Of a DNA stretch of 24,260 nucleotides, positions 8,247 through 13,120 are shown one piece after another (the first letter of the stretch is position 1; the number at the start of each line of letters is the position of its first letter). The DNA comes from a virus, in the IMG/VR virus record IMGVR_UViG_3300008952_000293, positions 1-24,260 of that record. One strand, given 5' to 3'. The translations under genes were made by a program, and so were the position numbers. The notes under the pieces were generated by a model. That model was not told the DNA's origin. It did not search any database and saw nothing but the letters and a program-made list of their open reading frames with translations.

Positions 8247-8312
8247 ATGAAATGGTTGAAAAAACTATGGCACAAGTATTTGGAGTGGTTATTCAAAGAC
8301 TTATATAAATGA
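8247..8312 (+). CDS. 21-aa Trp/Lys-rich amphipathic peptide
   Basis: A micro-gene with a strong ribosome binding site (TGAGGAG, 6 nt from the ATG) whose TGA overlaps the next gene's start (ATGA, 8309-8312). The peptide begins MKWLKKLWHKYLEW and ends LFKDLYK. It has 3 Trp, 6 Lys and 5 Leu/Phe spaced so that an alpha helix has one hydrophobic aromatic face and one cationic face. It has no signal peptide. That pattern is typical of membrane-surface-binding peptides; a lysis accessory or membrane-disrupting role is inferred. Start, stop overlap and Shine-Dalgarno together make it likely to be translated. Confidence 0.65.
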   Translation: MKWLKKLWHKYLEWLFKDLYK

Positions 8313-8710
8313 AAATATCAGACAAGACTGCAATTTCTATGCCTATGCGTAACTTGCTGGGAATTATCTCGGCTGTCGCAGTAGGGGTGTATGCTTTTTT
8401 TGGTATCCAAGAAACTCTAAACAAACATAGCACAACTTTAGAATTAATGGCTAAAGATTTAGAAGCTAATAGTGAATTTAGAATTAAATATCCTAGAGGT
8501 GAGTTGGGTACATCAGCAGGGGAAGCAGAGCTTTTCATGTTAGTGGAACACATGGCAGGACAGGTTACTAAAATTGAAGATGCTATGTCAAACATGATGC
8601 ATAATGAAGTTAATATAAATAGACTTCAAAAAGATATGGAAAAAGTTTTAGCGGATATTGAAAAATTAAAAGACAAACAAAGAACATTTGCAAATGGAGG
8701 ACAACATTAA
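8309..8710 (+). CDS. Single-TM protein with coiled coil (133 aa), lysis-region candidate
   Basis: The N-terminal membrane segment is at residues 14-32 (RNLLGIISAVAVGVYAFFG). A helical region rich in Glu, Lys, Met and Asn with heptad-like spacing follows (about residues 35-125; NINRLQKDMEKVLADIEKLKD). The topology is N-in with the coiled coil in the periplasm, as in inner-membrane spanins, but there is no sequence proof. It is coupled to the upstream micro-peptide by an ATGA overlap and to the downstream gene by TAATG. It could alternatively be a membrane-anchored assembly or exclusion protein. Confidence 0.8.
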   Translation: MKISDKTAISMPMRNLLGIISAVAVGVYAFFGIQETLNKHSTTLELMAKDLEANSEFRIKYPRGELGTSAGEAELFMLVEHMAGQVTKIEDAMSNMMHNEVNINRLQKDMEKVLADIEKLKDKQRTFANGGQH

Positions 8711-8967
8711 TGGCTGACAAGTTAATGACATTATTAGTCGGATTGCTCATAGCCCTAGGTGGCTGGAGTCTTAGTCGTACATTTGAACTCTCTACAATTC
8801 AAGCAGTACATGAAGATAAAGTGGATAAATTAGAGAGACAAGTTTTAAAATTAGAAGATAAAATGGATAAGATGATGGATTCAGATGAAGAAATTATGGA
8901 CCAACATAAAAAATTATTTGAAAAATTAGAATCAGAAAACAGTACAACAGGGAGTTATAATTACTAA
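8710..8967 (+). CDS. Small TM + coiled-coil protein, copy A (85 aa)
   Basis: The membrane segment is at residues 3-22 (DKLMTLLVGLLIALGGWSLS), followed by a charged heptad-patterned helix (residues 33-75; VDKLERQVLKLEDKMDKMM). The ribosome binding site is GGAGG, 9 nt upstream, and the start overlaps the previous stop. Its N-terminal third is clearly related to the gene at 9837 (shared DKL-T-L--LLALGGW-L pattern), so the two are paralogs. Topology suggests an inner-membrane protein with a periplasmic or cytoplasmic coiled coil. Function unknown; a spanin-like role is one option. Confidence 0.8.
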   Translation: MADKLMTLLVGLLIALGGWSLSRTFELSTIQAVHEDKVDKLERQVLKLEDKMDKMMDSDEEIMDQHKKLFEKLESENSTTGSYNY

Positions 8968-8968
8968 T

Positions 8969-9190
8969 ATGATAGAAACAGTTACAGCATTATTATTATT
9001 TTTAAATGGAACTATGATTGAGCACGTTTATAAACCTGACCTAGGTTCATGTCTTAAGTCCAAACGTATAGCTTCTCGTGAATTAAATCCTGAACGAGTT
9101 GTTTTTAAATGTAAAATTATTAAAGCTAAAATTGAATTAGATGAACAAGCACAATATGGAAAAAGAATTTTGAAGGTGTTAGATGAGTAA
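8969..9190 (+). CDS. Small secreted-type protein with two conserved Cys, copy B (73 aa)
   Basis: A short hydrophobic N-terminus (TALLLFLNGT) is followed by a domain with the pattern SCLKSKRIASRELN...VVFKCKIIKAKIELD...GKRILKVL. The same pattern is found in the next gene (GHCLKEKRKA...FVFACDKVDALVEI...WKILKIL). The two Cys could form a disulfide, which would fit a periplasmic location. The N-terminal hydrophobic stretch is short, so export is not certain. It overlaps the next gene by 8 nt. No known family is recognised beyond this local paralogy. Confidence 0.75.
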   Translation: MIETVTALLLFLNGTMIEHVYKPDLGSCLKSKRIASRELNPERVVFKCKIIKAKIELDEQAQYGKRILKVLDE

Positions 9191-9605
9191 ATTTAAAATT
9201 ATTTTATTAACATTATTAATATTATTCTTTGGGGTATGTGTAGCATTCGGAGGCGAAGCTGAAGATGTTGCAAAGAAAAAAGGATTAGTTGATTTAAGTC
9301 CTTCAGCTCCTGAAAAAGGTATTGTTTTTGCAGTATGTATATTTGCTGTGGGTGAAGATGGAACTAAATATCTAGTAGACCATAGAGCCGCAGTTAATAT
9401 GGGTCATTGTCTTAAAGAAAAAAGAAAAGCAGAATTAAAATATAGAGACCCTGAACATAGAAAATTAATGGGTGGTACAAGATTTGTTTTTGCTTGTGAT
9501 AAGGTAGATGCCTTAGTAGAGATACAAGAAAATGGAGATTGGAAAATTTTAAAAATATTAGGTAAACATAAAGCAGCTTATAAGAAAAAGAAAAGCTATG
9601 AATAA
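9183..9605 (+). CDS. Secreted protein with two conserved Cys, copy B' (140 aa)
   Basis: A clear signal peptide: MSKFK, a hydrophobic core of about 15 residues (IILLTLLILFFGVCVA), and a probable cleavage site after AFG near residue 23. The mature part contains the C-L-K-x-K-R ... F-V-F-A-C core shared with the 73-aa gene upstream. The charged C-terminal tail is Lys-rich (HKAAYKKKKSYE). The ribosome binding site AAGGTG lies 4 nt from the ATG. It is probably periplasmic with a disulfide. Function unknown; its location among lysis-type genes hints at envelope interaction. Confidence 0.8.
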   Translation: MSKFKIILLTLLILFFGVCVAFGGEAEDVAKKKGLVDLSPSAPEKGIVFAVCIFAVGEDGTKYLVDHRAAVNMGHCLKEKRKAELKYRDPEHRKLMGGTRFVFACDKVDALVEIQENGDWKILKILGKHKAAYKKKKSYE

Positions 9606-9747
9606 ATGTGAATCATGCAATTGCAATTGTCATTGTTCTAGTAAGGAACACTCTGACTTATATGGAGTATGTCCTTGCACCAATTGTAAATGTAAAGAAA
9701 AAGAAGTAGTCGTTGATGATTCAAACGAATGCTTAAGCTGTCAATAG
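9598..9747 (+). CDS. Metallothionein-like 49-aa protein with 11 cysteines
   Basis: The start overlaps the end of the previous gene by 8 nt; the stop is TAG at 9745-9747. Cys occur at residues 4, 7, 9, 11, 13, 25, 27, 30, 32, 45 and 48, with His at 12 and 18. They are arranged as CESCNCNCHC, then VCPCTNCKC, then CLSC. Dense CxC and CxxC clusters without large hydrophobic residues are the hallmark of metallothioneins, which bind Zn(II), Cu(I) or Cd(II) through thiolate clusters. There is no signal peptide, so it is cytoplasmic. The ribosome binding site is weak; translational coupling to the upstream gene is likely. The exact MT family is not assigned. Confidence 0.75.
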   Translation: MNKCESCNCNCHCSSKEHSDLYGVCPCTNCKCKEKEVVVDDSNECLSCQ

Positions 9748-9759
9748 AAAGGAGAAACA

Positions 9760-9828
9760 ATGGCAAAAAAGAAAAAGAAAAAAGGCAAAAAGAAAAACAA
9801 AAAAAATAAAAAGAAAAAGAAAAGATAA
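9760..9828 (+). CDS. 22-aa polylysine micro-protein
   Basis: Behind an excellent ribosome binding site (GAAAGGAG, 6 nt from the ATG) is a 22-codon frame encoding MAKKKKKKGKKKN and more of the same: 16 Lys and 1 Arg of 22 residues, ending TAA at 9826-9828. Both AAA and AAG are used. Such a peptide would bind nucleic acid or anionic membrane non-specifically, for example condensing DNA or RNA or neutralising lipopolysaccharide. No homolog is known to me. An alternative is that the A-rich tract serves as RNA and the frame is incidental, but the perfect Shine-Dalgarno argues for translation. Confidence 0.6.
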   Translation: MAKKKKKKGKKKNKKNKKKKKR

Positions 9829-9836
9829 TATAATTA

Positions 9837-10034
9837 ATGGTTAATGATAAACTTATAACAATCCTGATTGCTATACTATTAGCATTGGGCGGTTGGAATT
9901 TAAAGGAAACTTATAGCATATCTAAAGATATGGTTTTGATTAAGGAAAAGGTGGCGACTATTCAAAATGAAGTATCGGACTTTAAAACTATTAAGAAGAA
10001 GAAGAAACGCAAGAAAAAAAATGAGGATGATTAA
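9837..10034 (+). CDS. Small TM protein with polybasic tail, copy A' (65 aa)
   Basis: The N-terminal membrane segment at residues 4-21 (DKLITILIAILLALGGWNL) is a close paralog of the 8710 gene. A short helical region (25-50) follows, then a strongly basic tail (KKKKKRKKKNEDD). Compared with copy A, the coiled-coil part is shorter and the tail is gained. Its last 14 nt overlap, in another frame, the start of a lipoprotein gene, an arrangement like Rz/Rz1 spanin pairs. A spanin role is inferred only from architecture. Confidence 0.75.
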   Translation: MVNDKLITILIAILLALGGWNLKETYSISKDMVLIKEKVATIQNEVSDFKTIKKKKKRKKKNEDD

Positions 10035-10224
10035 TGCGTTGGTCCGCTATATAACTATATTCCTTTTCAGTATTTTATTTCTTTTAATATCAGGATGTGA
10101 AAATACAAGACACTCTATAGGTATATCAGGTAAGCCCTTAAGTACTGACATGGAACAAAATATTAAAATGAATTATAAAATAATTTTTGGAAAAGTTAGA
10201 CCGAAGGAAGATACTGACGAATAA
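10021..10224 (+). CDS. Small lipoprotein (67 aa), possible outer-membrane spanin partner
   Basis: I chose the ATG at 10021 because the frame upstream of it overlaps the previous gene almost completely. The ATG at 10027 is also possible. A signal sequence with hydrophobic core IFLFSILFLLISGC ends in a lipobox (L-I-S-G-C), predicting lipidation at Cys 26. The mature part is about 42 residues and hydrophilic (ENTRHSIGISGK...). A short lipoprotein starting within the end of a TM protein gene resembles o-spanins such as Rz1, though it is not Pro-rich. It may link the outer membrane to the inner-membrane protein encoded upstream. Confidence 0.75.
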   Translation: MRMINALVRYITIFLFSILFLLISGCENTRHSIGISGKPLSTDMEQNIKMNYKIIFGKVRPKEDTDE

Positions 10225-10291
10225 ACTTTATGCTTATTTCCTTAAAAAAAGAAGAGCAATTAAAAAGAAAAGAAGAAAAAAGAAAAGATGA
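10214..10291 (+). CDS. Possible basic micro-protein with non-ATG start
   Basis: A frame ending in TGA at 10289-10291 overlaps the next start as ATGA, the arrangement common in this operon. It encodes NKLYAYFL followed by KKRRAIKKKRRKKKR. No ATG is available after the stop at 10181-10183. A CTG at 10214 sits 5 nt after AAGGA, and a TTG at 10187 has no ribosome binding site. The polybasic ending matches other small genes nearby. The rare start codon keeps confidence low. Confidence 0.3.
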   Translation: MTNKLYAYFLKKRRAIKKKRRKKKR

Positions 10292-10542
10292 AAATAGCTT
10301 TGGTAATAACAATATGTGGAGTCATGGGTTGTATGCCTCCATTAACTCATAATGATTGGAGATTTGAAACAGAAGAACAATGTTATTATAAAGGGTATTA
10401 TCATATAGCTGAAGTCGCTGAAAATTATATGAAGTCTATAGGGATAGAAGCTTTTAAAAAACAAGAAATTAAAATGATGTATAATTGTTTCCCTGCTGAT
10501 AAAGTATTTGAAGGAGTAACACCTTCAGGTACACCGACTTAA
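10288..10542 (+). CDS. Small secreted or lipoprotein-type protein (84 aa)
   Basis: N-terminal signal MKIALVITICGVMGC: a lipobox-like V-M-G-C at residues 12-15 or a simple signal peptide. The mature part has two Cys (residues 32 and 67; EEQCYYKGYYHIAE and MMYNCFP). The first Cys is followed by a helix and the second sits in a strand, an arrangement reminiscent of the copy B/B' genes though too divergent to call homologous. It is the last gene of the late block. Its TAA (10540-10542) overlaps the stop of the opposing minus-strand operon, leaving no room for an intergenic terminator. Confidence 0.75.
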   Translation: MKIALVITICGVMGCMPPLTHNDWRFETEEQCYYKGYYHIAEVAENYMKSIGIEAFKKQEIKMMYNCFPADKVFEGVTPSGTPT

Positions 10543-10736
10543 GAATAAAAAGTATCTTGGGCTATCTTCTCAAGGTAGTCATGCAAATCTGAAAAATTAG
10601 TTTTACATTCCCTCAACATAGAAGCTATCACTCCTGCATTTTCTTTCTTAAAATGTAGAGGAATCTTATCCATAGGATATGTTTTAAGTTCAGTAATAAA
10701 CTGTCCTTGATTATTAATAATCAATTTAAAGCCCAT
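10539..10736 (-). CDS. Hypothetical protein, 65 aa, last gene of the minus operon
   Basis: I chose the ATG at 10736 because AAAGGAAG lies 8 nt upstream; the longer frame back to 10796 uses a GTG with no ribosome binding site and overlaps the previous gene. The protein starts MGFKLIINNQGQFITELKTYP and ends in a helical region rich in charged residues (ENAGVIASMLRECKTNFSDLHDYLEKIAQ). No motif is recognised. It shares its stop region tail to tail with the plus-strand operon. Confidence 0.65.
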   Translation of the reverse strand: MGFKLIINNQGQFITELKTYPMDKIPLHFKKENAGVIASMLRECKTNFSDLHDYLEKIAQDTFYS

Positions 10737-10770
10737 CAAGTCAGCTTCCTTTCGCTTGACTCGTTTCTTT

Positions 10771-11103
10771 CTACTTAACTTTCGGTTGGGTTGCACTAGC
10801 TTTCCTCATTAAATCAACAAAGAAGTCATCATCAGCTTTGTCTTTTCTTAATTTTGTTAGGGGTTTAGTACCATCTTTATATATCTCTACACTTCTAACT
10901 CTAATAGGATTAGTCATAAAGACTGGTAGTCTTGTGTTGTTAAAACTTTTAACCATAAAGAATCCATCATCAGCAATTCCAAATGTTTGGACATTCTTTA
11001 TATCAATATCATCTAAGCCAACTAAACATAACCTCATGTTATATACATCAGGTTTACCTTTAATTGGATTACCTTTTAAATCAACTATCTTTTCTCGTGT
11101 CAT
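10771..11103 (-). CDS. Hypothetical protein, 110 aa
   Basis: It starts with ATG at 11103, inside the end of the previous gene (23-nt overlap). It looks like a small mixed alpha/beta protein (YNMRLCLVGLDDIDIKNVQTFGIADDGFFMVK), with a basic C-terminal third (TKLRKDKADDDFFVDLMRKA). No catalytic or metal-binding motif, signal or membrane segment is visible. It is part of the replication operon and is expected to be expressed early or in mid-infection. Confidence 0.7.
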   Translation of the reverse strand: MTREKIVDLKGNPIKGKPDVYNMRLCLVGLDDIDIKNVQTFGIADDGFFMVKSFNNTRLPVFMTNPIRVRSVEIYKDGTKPLTKLRKDKADDDFFVDLMRKASATQPKVK

Positions 11104-11434
11104 TTTCGTAACTTAAATCTTCAGCATCAGAAGAAGTTTTATGTTCTAAAGTATCATATCCTTTAACTAAATATTTTTCAACTCCTAACTCACCTGATTG
11201 TCCATCATCATCAATTAAACTATCAACACTTGTGGTATAATGTTCATTTAACTTTTCATTATTCCTTGTTATTTTTTTCTTTAAGTGTTCTTTAAGTTCA
11301 CCAATTCTAACAAACAACATCTTATCTATGGTAGGATTAATACCATACATAGATAAATCATTTAATGCTGCAATCAGTATACGAAAACCTCTTGCTCTTT
11401 TTTCTAGTTGTCTTATTTGTGCTTCGCTATTCAT
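11081..11434 (-). CDS. Hypothetical helical protein, 117 aa
   Basis: ATG at 11434 with AAAGGGA just upstream. The N-terminal 65 residues are basic and helical (EAQIRQLEKRARGFRILIAALNDL). The C-terminal half is acidic and probably disordered (SLIDDDGQSGELG ... TSSDAEDLSYENDTRKDS). It overlaps the DUF3310 gene by 8 nt and the next gene by 23 nt. A basic helical head with an acidic tail is seen in small nucleic-acid or protein-binding phage factors, but I recognise no family. Confidence 0.7.
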   Translation of the reverse strand: MNSEAQIRQLEKRARGFRILIAALNDLSMYGINPTIDKMLFVRIGELKEHLKKKITRNNEKLNEHYTTSVDSLIDDDGQSGELGVEKYLVKGYDTLEHKTSSDAEDLSYENDTRKDS

Positions 11435-11666
11435 AATCCCTTTCCAATATCATTTCTAAATAGTGTATGGCTTTTTCTATATCCTTTCTCTTACCCTTTT
11501 TCTGATGTCTGCATATATACTTAATAGCATTACCCTCAGCAAAGAGTAAGTTATTTTCATTAATAAATTCTGCTGGTTGAATCTTCATATTACTATAATG
11601 ATTTCCATCTACTTGTTTATTTAACGATTCATATGTCATACCTTTAAACATTCCTTTATCTGTCAT
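11427..11666 (-). CDS. DUF3310 family protein
   Basis: A 79-aa protein with the family signature: QVDGNHYSNMKIQPAEFINE (residues 18-37), then LFAEGNAIKYICRHQKKG (41-58), then a final helix (KDIEKAIHYLEMILERDYE). DUF3310 proteins are common in tailed phages. Some are annotated as nucleotide kinases by relation to T7 gp1.7, but there is no Walker A motif here and I would not assign that activity. The length is typical of the stand-alone domain. Its start overlaps the previous stop as TAATG. Confidence 0.85.
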   Translation of the reverse strand: MTDKGMFKGMTYESLNKQVDGNHYSNMKIQPAEFINENNLLFAEGNAIKYICRHQKKGKRKDIEKAIHYLEMILERDYE

Positions 11667-11977
11667 TACAGAACCATTGGTCCTTTCTCCATATATTTTT
11701 GTCTACGTTTATCTTTCTCACTTGGTTCTAAACTTTCATTTAAATCATCTATAGTCCAATGAGGATTCTTTTTTAATTTCTTTACTATCCATTTATAAGA
11801 CCAAGGTTGTAAACGTAATGTAGTACCATGCCAATAATGAGTTTGATTAGGCATTAAAGTTAATACATTCTTAACATTAACTTTCTTTTGCTCTTCAGGA
11901 TTTAATAATCCTTTAAGCCATTCAACCATTATATGTTTAGCTTTATTCCTTATCTTACTCATTTGTTTAGTGTTCAT
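11666..11977 (-). CDS. Hypothetical basic protein, 103 aa, with duplicated N-terminus
   Basis: I chose ATG 11977, with GAGG 3 nt upstream. The first nine residues, MNTKQMSKI, are identical to those of the next upstream gene because of a 27-bp direct repeat. The rest is basic and Trp-rich (HYWHGTTLRLQPWSYKWIVKK), resembling a small winged-helix or nucleic-acid-binding fold, without a definable motif. The ATG at 11962 is an alternative start but has no ribosome binding site. Confidence 0.7.
   Translation of the reverse strand: MNTKQMSKIRNKAKHIMVEWLKGLLNPEEQKKVNVKNVLTLMPNQTHYWHGTTLRLQPWSYKWIVKKLKKNPHWTIDDLNESLEPSEKDKRRQKYMEKGPMVL
11950..11976 (-). repeat. 27-bp direct repeat, copy 1
   Basis: Identical over 27 bp to 12203-12229. 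It encodes residues 2-9 (NTKQMSKI) of the 103-aa protein. Confidence 0.9.
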
Positions 11978-12230
11978 AAACCTCTAATTCACTTATTAAA
12001 AATTTATATATTTTATTACCATGGATAATTTGATAGTCTCTATTTATCAAATTAGGATTTTTTATAATATAAGTATCTGGAAAAATCCTTTCATTGTTTT
12101 TATTTTTATAAGTTATATCAACTTGTAAATCATTTTTTAATCTAAAGTCAGCAATTCCTATACTCTTATCTTTCCAAATCGGTTCTTTTATTTCATATTT
12201 ATTTATCTTACTCATTTGTTTAGTGTTCAA
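11967..12230 (-). CDS. Hypothetical protein, 87 aa, probable TTG start
   Basis: The frame extends back to 12245, but all starts before residue 11 are TTG or GTG. The TTG at 12230 is preceded by GTGGGGA at suitable distance, overlaps the previous stop (TTGA), and gives an N-terminus MNTKQMSKI identical to the next gene's. The remainder (YEIKEPIWKDKSIGIADFRL...VDITYKNKNN...YIIKNPNLINRDYQIIHGNKIYKFLISELEVYE) looks like a small beta-rich domain. No family recognised. Confidence 0.65.
   Translation of the reverse strand: MNTKQMSKINKYEIKEPIWKDKSIGIADFRLKNDLQVDITYKNKNNERIFPDTYIIKNPNLINRDYQIIHGNKIYKFLISELEVYEH
12203..12229 (-). repeat. 27-bp direct repeat, copy 2
   Basis: Identical to 11950-11976, at a distance of 253 bp. 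It encodes residues 2-9 of the neighbouring 87-aa protein. Confidence 0.9.
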
Positions 12231-12412
12231 CTTAATCCCCACCAAATTAAAATGATAGGTATAATAATATGTTCAAAAATTTCATACAAACAAATAAAAA
12301 CTAAAAGCCAAGTAAAAAACACACTCGTTTTAGATTTGCGAGTAAGATATTTAAACATCTTTTCATGCCAAGTTGTGATTTTTTGTGTAAGTTTTAATAG
12401 ATATTTTTTCAT
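12227..12412 (-). CDS. Small membrane protein, 61 aa
   Basis: The basic N-terminal half (MKKYLLKLTQK...KYLTRKSK) is followed by a long hydrophobic stretch (SVFFTWLLVFICLYEIFEHIIIPIILIWWG), enough for one long or two short membrane segments. The start overlaps the SET gene's stop as ATGA. It is presumably an inner-membrane protein with the basic end in the cytoplasm. Function unknown; early phage membrane proteins often affect superinfection or host membrane processes. Confidence 0.7.
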   Translation of the reverse strand: MKKYLLKLTQKITTWHEKMFKYLTRKSKTSVFFTWLLVFICLYEIFEHIIIPIILIWWGLS

Positions 12413-12738
12413 GTTATATTATAAAAAGTATATTTAACAGTTAGTTCATCTCCTCCTGTAATATCTTTTATAGAAACTAAATTATATTTACTATAATTTG
12501 CATCATGTGTTTTTACTTTCTCACAATTAGGGTCATCAGAATGATTTATAAATCCACCTAAAGGTGTACGAATAAGTTCATCTTTAATTTTGTAATGACT
12601 TATACCAAAATTAACACCCTTTGGTACAAACAATTGGGTGAATAATCCTAGACCTTGTATCTTACTCTTATCAATTGTAAGTTTAATACATTCATTATTA
12701 GGTAATGGTTTATATAATTCTTTATTTTTAGTTTCCAT
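12409..12738 (-). CDS. SET-domain protein (putative lysine methyltransferase)
   Basis: A 109-aa protein that fits a minimal SET domain. SKIQGLGLF (residues 25-33) matches the N-terminal GxG SET motif, FINHSDDPNC (63-72) matches NHSxxPN, and DITGGDELTVKYTFY (92-106) matches the GEELxxxY end with its aromatic residue. SET enzymes transfer methyl groups from AdoMet to lysine side chains of proteins. Pre- and post-SET parts are absent. It is the neighbour of an AdoMet decarboxylase-like gene with an 11-nt overlap. The target (host ribosomal protein, histone-like protein or phage protein) is unknown. The family call is strong; activity is inferred. Confidence 0.8.
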   Translation of the reverse strand: METKNKELYKPLPNNECIKLTIDKSKIQGLGLFTQLFVPKGVNFGISHYKIKDELIRTPLGGFINHSDDPNCEKVKTHDANYSKYNLVSIKDITGGDELTVKYTFYNIT

Positions 12739-13120
12739 CTTTATCTAACTTTAATAATTTAAAATTCTTTTCTCTATCAAAATATCTATAACTCATCCTA
12801 ACAGGTTGAAACTTATAAACATAATCAAACACAATCTTTTCATCTAACTCTTTACAACTATACACATCTAACTGTACTAAAGCAGGGTTCAGTTCATCCC
12901 ATGAGTGTAAAGTTATATGTGAGGTTTCTATAATAGTAACACAAGTTAATCCTCTATTACCTTGTACCTCACAATACTTTGCATAAGGTCCACCTAATAC
13001 TTTCATACCAATATCTTTTATTAAAGACCTCATCCACTTCTTAATAGCTTTTAAATCTTTAGGTGGTTCTAAAGTTTCTGCTCTAACTAATAAATGTTTA
13101 TGTTTTAATTCGCTTTCCAT
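12728..13120 (-). CDS. S-adenosylmethionine decarboxylase-like protein (SpeD family)
   Basis: A 130-aa protein with the SpeD core ETSHITLHSWDEL (residues 65-77). The family's pyruvoyl-forming Ser is S67, the proton-donor His is H72, and the processing/catalytic Cys lies in LDVYSC (C89). The C-terminal FQPVRMSYRYFDR also fits. SpeD self-cleaves to make a pyruvoyl group and decarboxylates AdoMet for spermidine synthesis. The residue before the cleaved Ser is normally Glu; here it is Thr (Glu is one place earlier), which may alter processing. SpeD homologs outside the main lineage, including some in phages, have been reported to act on ornithine or arginine, so the substrate is open. Confidence 0.85.
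   Translation of the reverse strand: MESELKHKHLLVRAETLEPPKDLKAIKKWMRSLIKDIGMKVLGGPYAKYCEVQGNRGLTCVTIIETSHITLHSWDELNPALVQLDVYSCKELDEKIVFDYVYKFQPVRMSYRYFDREKNFKLLKLDKDGN

Noticed and set aside
8234-8308. 24-codon frame MRSTYEMVEK... overlapping the amphipathic 21-mer
   Set aside because: It has no ribosome binding site, while the 8247 frame has GAGGAG and an ATGA overlap with the next gene.
9967-10224. Longer start for the lipoprotein gene
   Set aside because: The first 18 codons are the Arg/Lys-rich shadow of the preceding gene; the signal peptide only makes sense from 10021 or 10027.
10230-10352. ATG-started 40-codon frame MLISLKKEEQ...
   Set aside because: It runs deep into the 10288 gene out of frame and lacks a ribosome binding site.
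10555-10578. Weak hairpin CTATCTT-CTC-AAGGTAG after the late operon
   Set aside because: Short stem with a wobble pair, no T-tract, and inside a coding region; not a convincing terminator.
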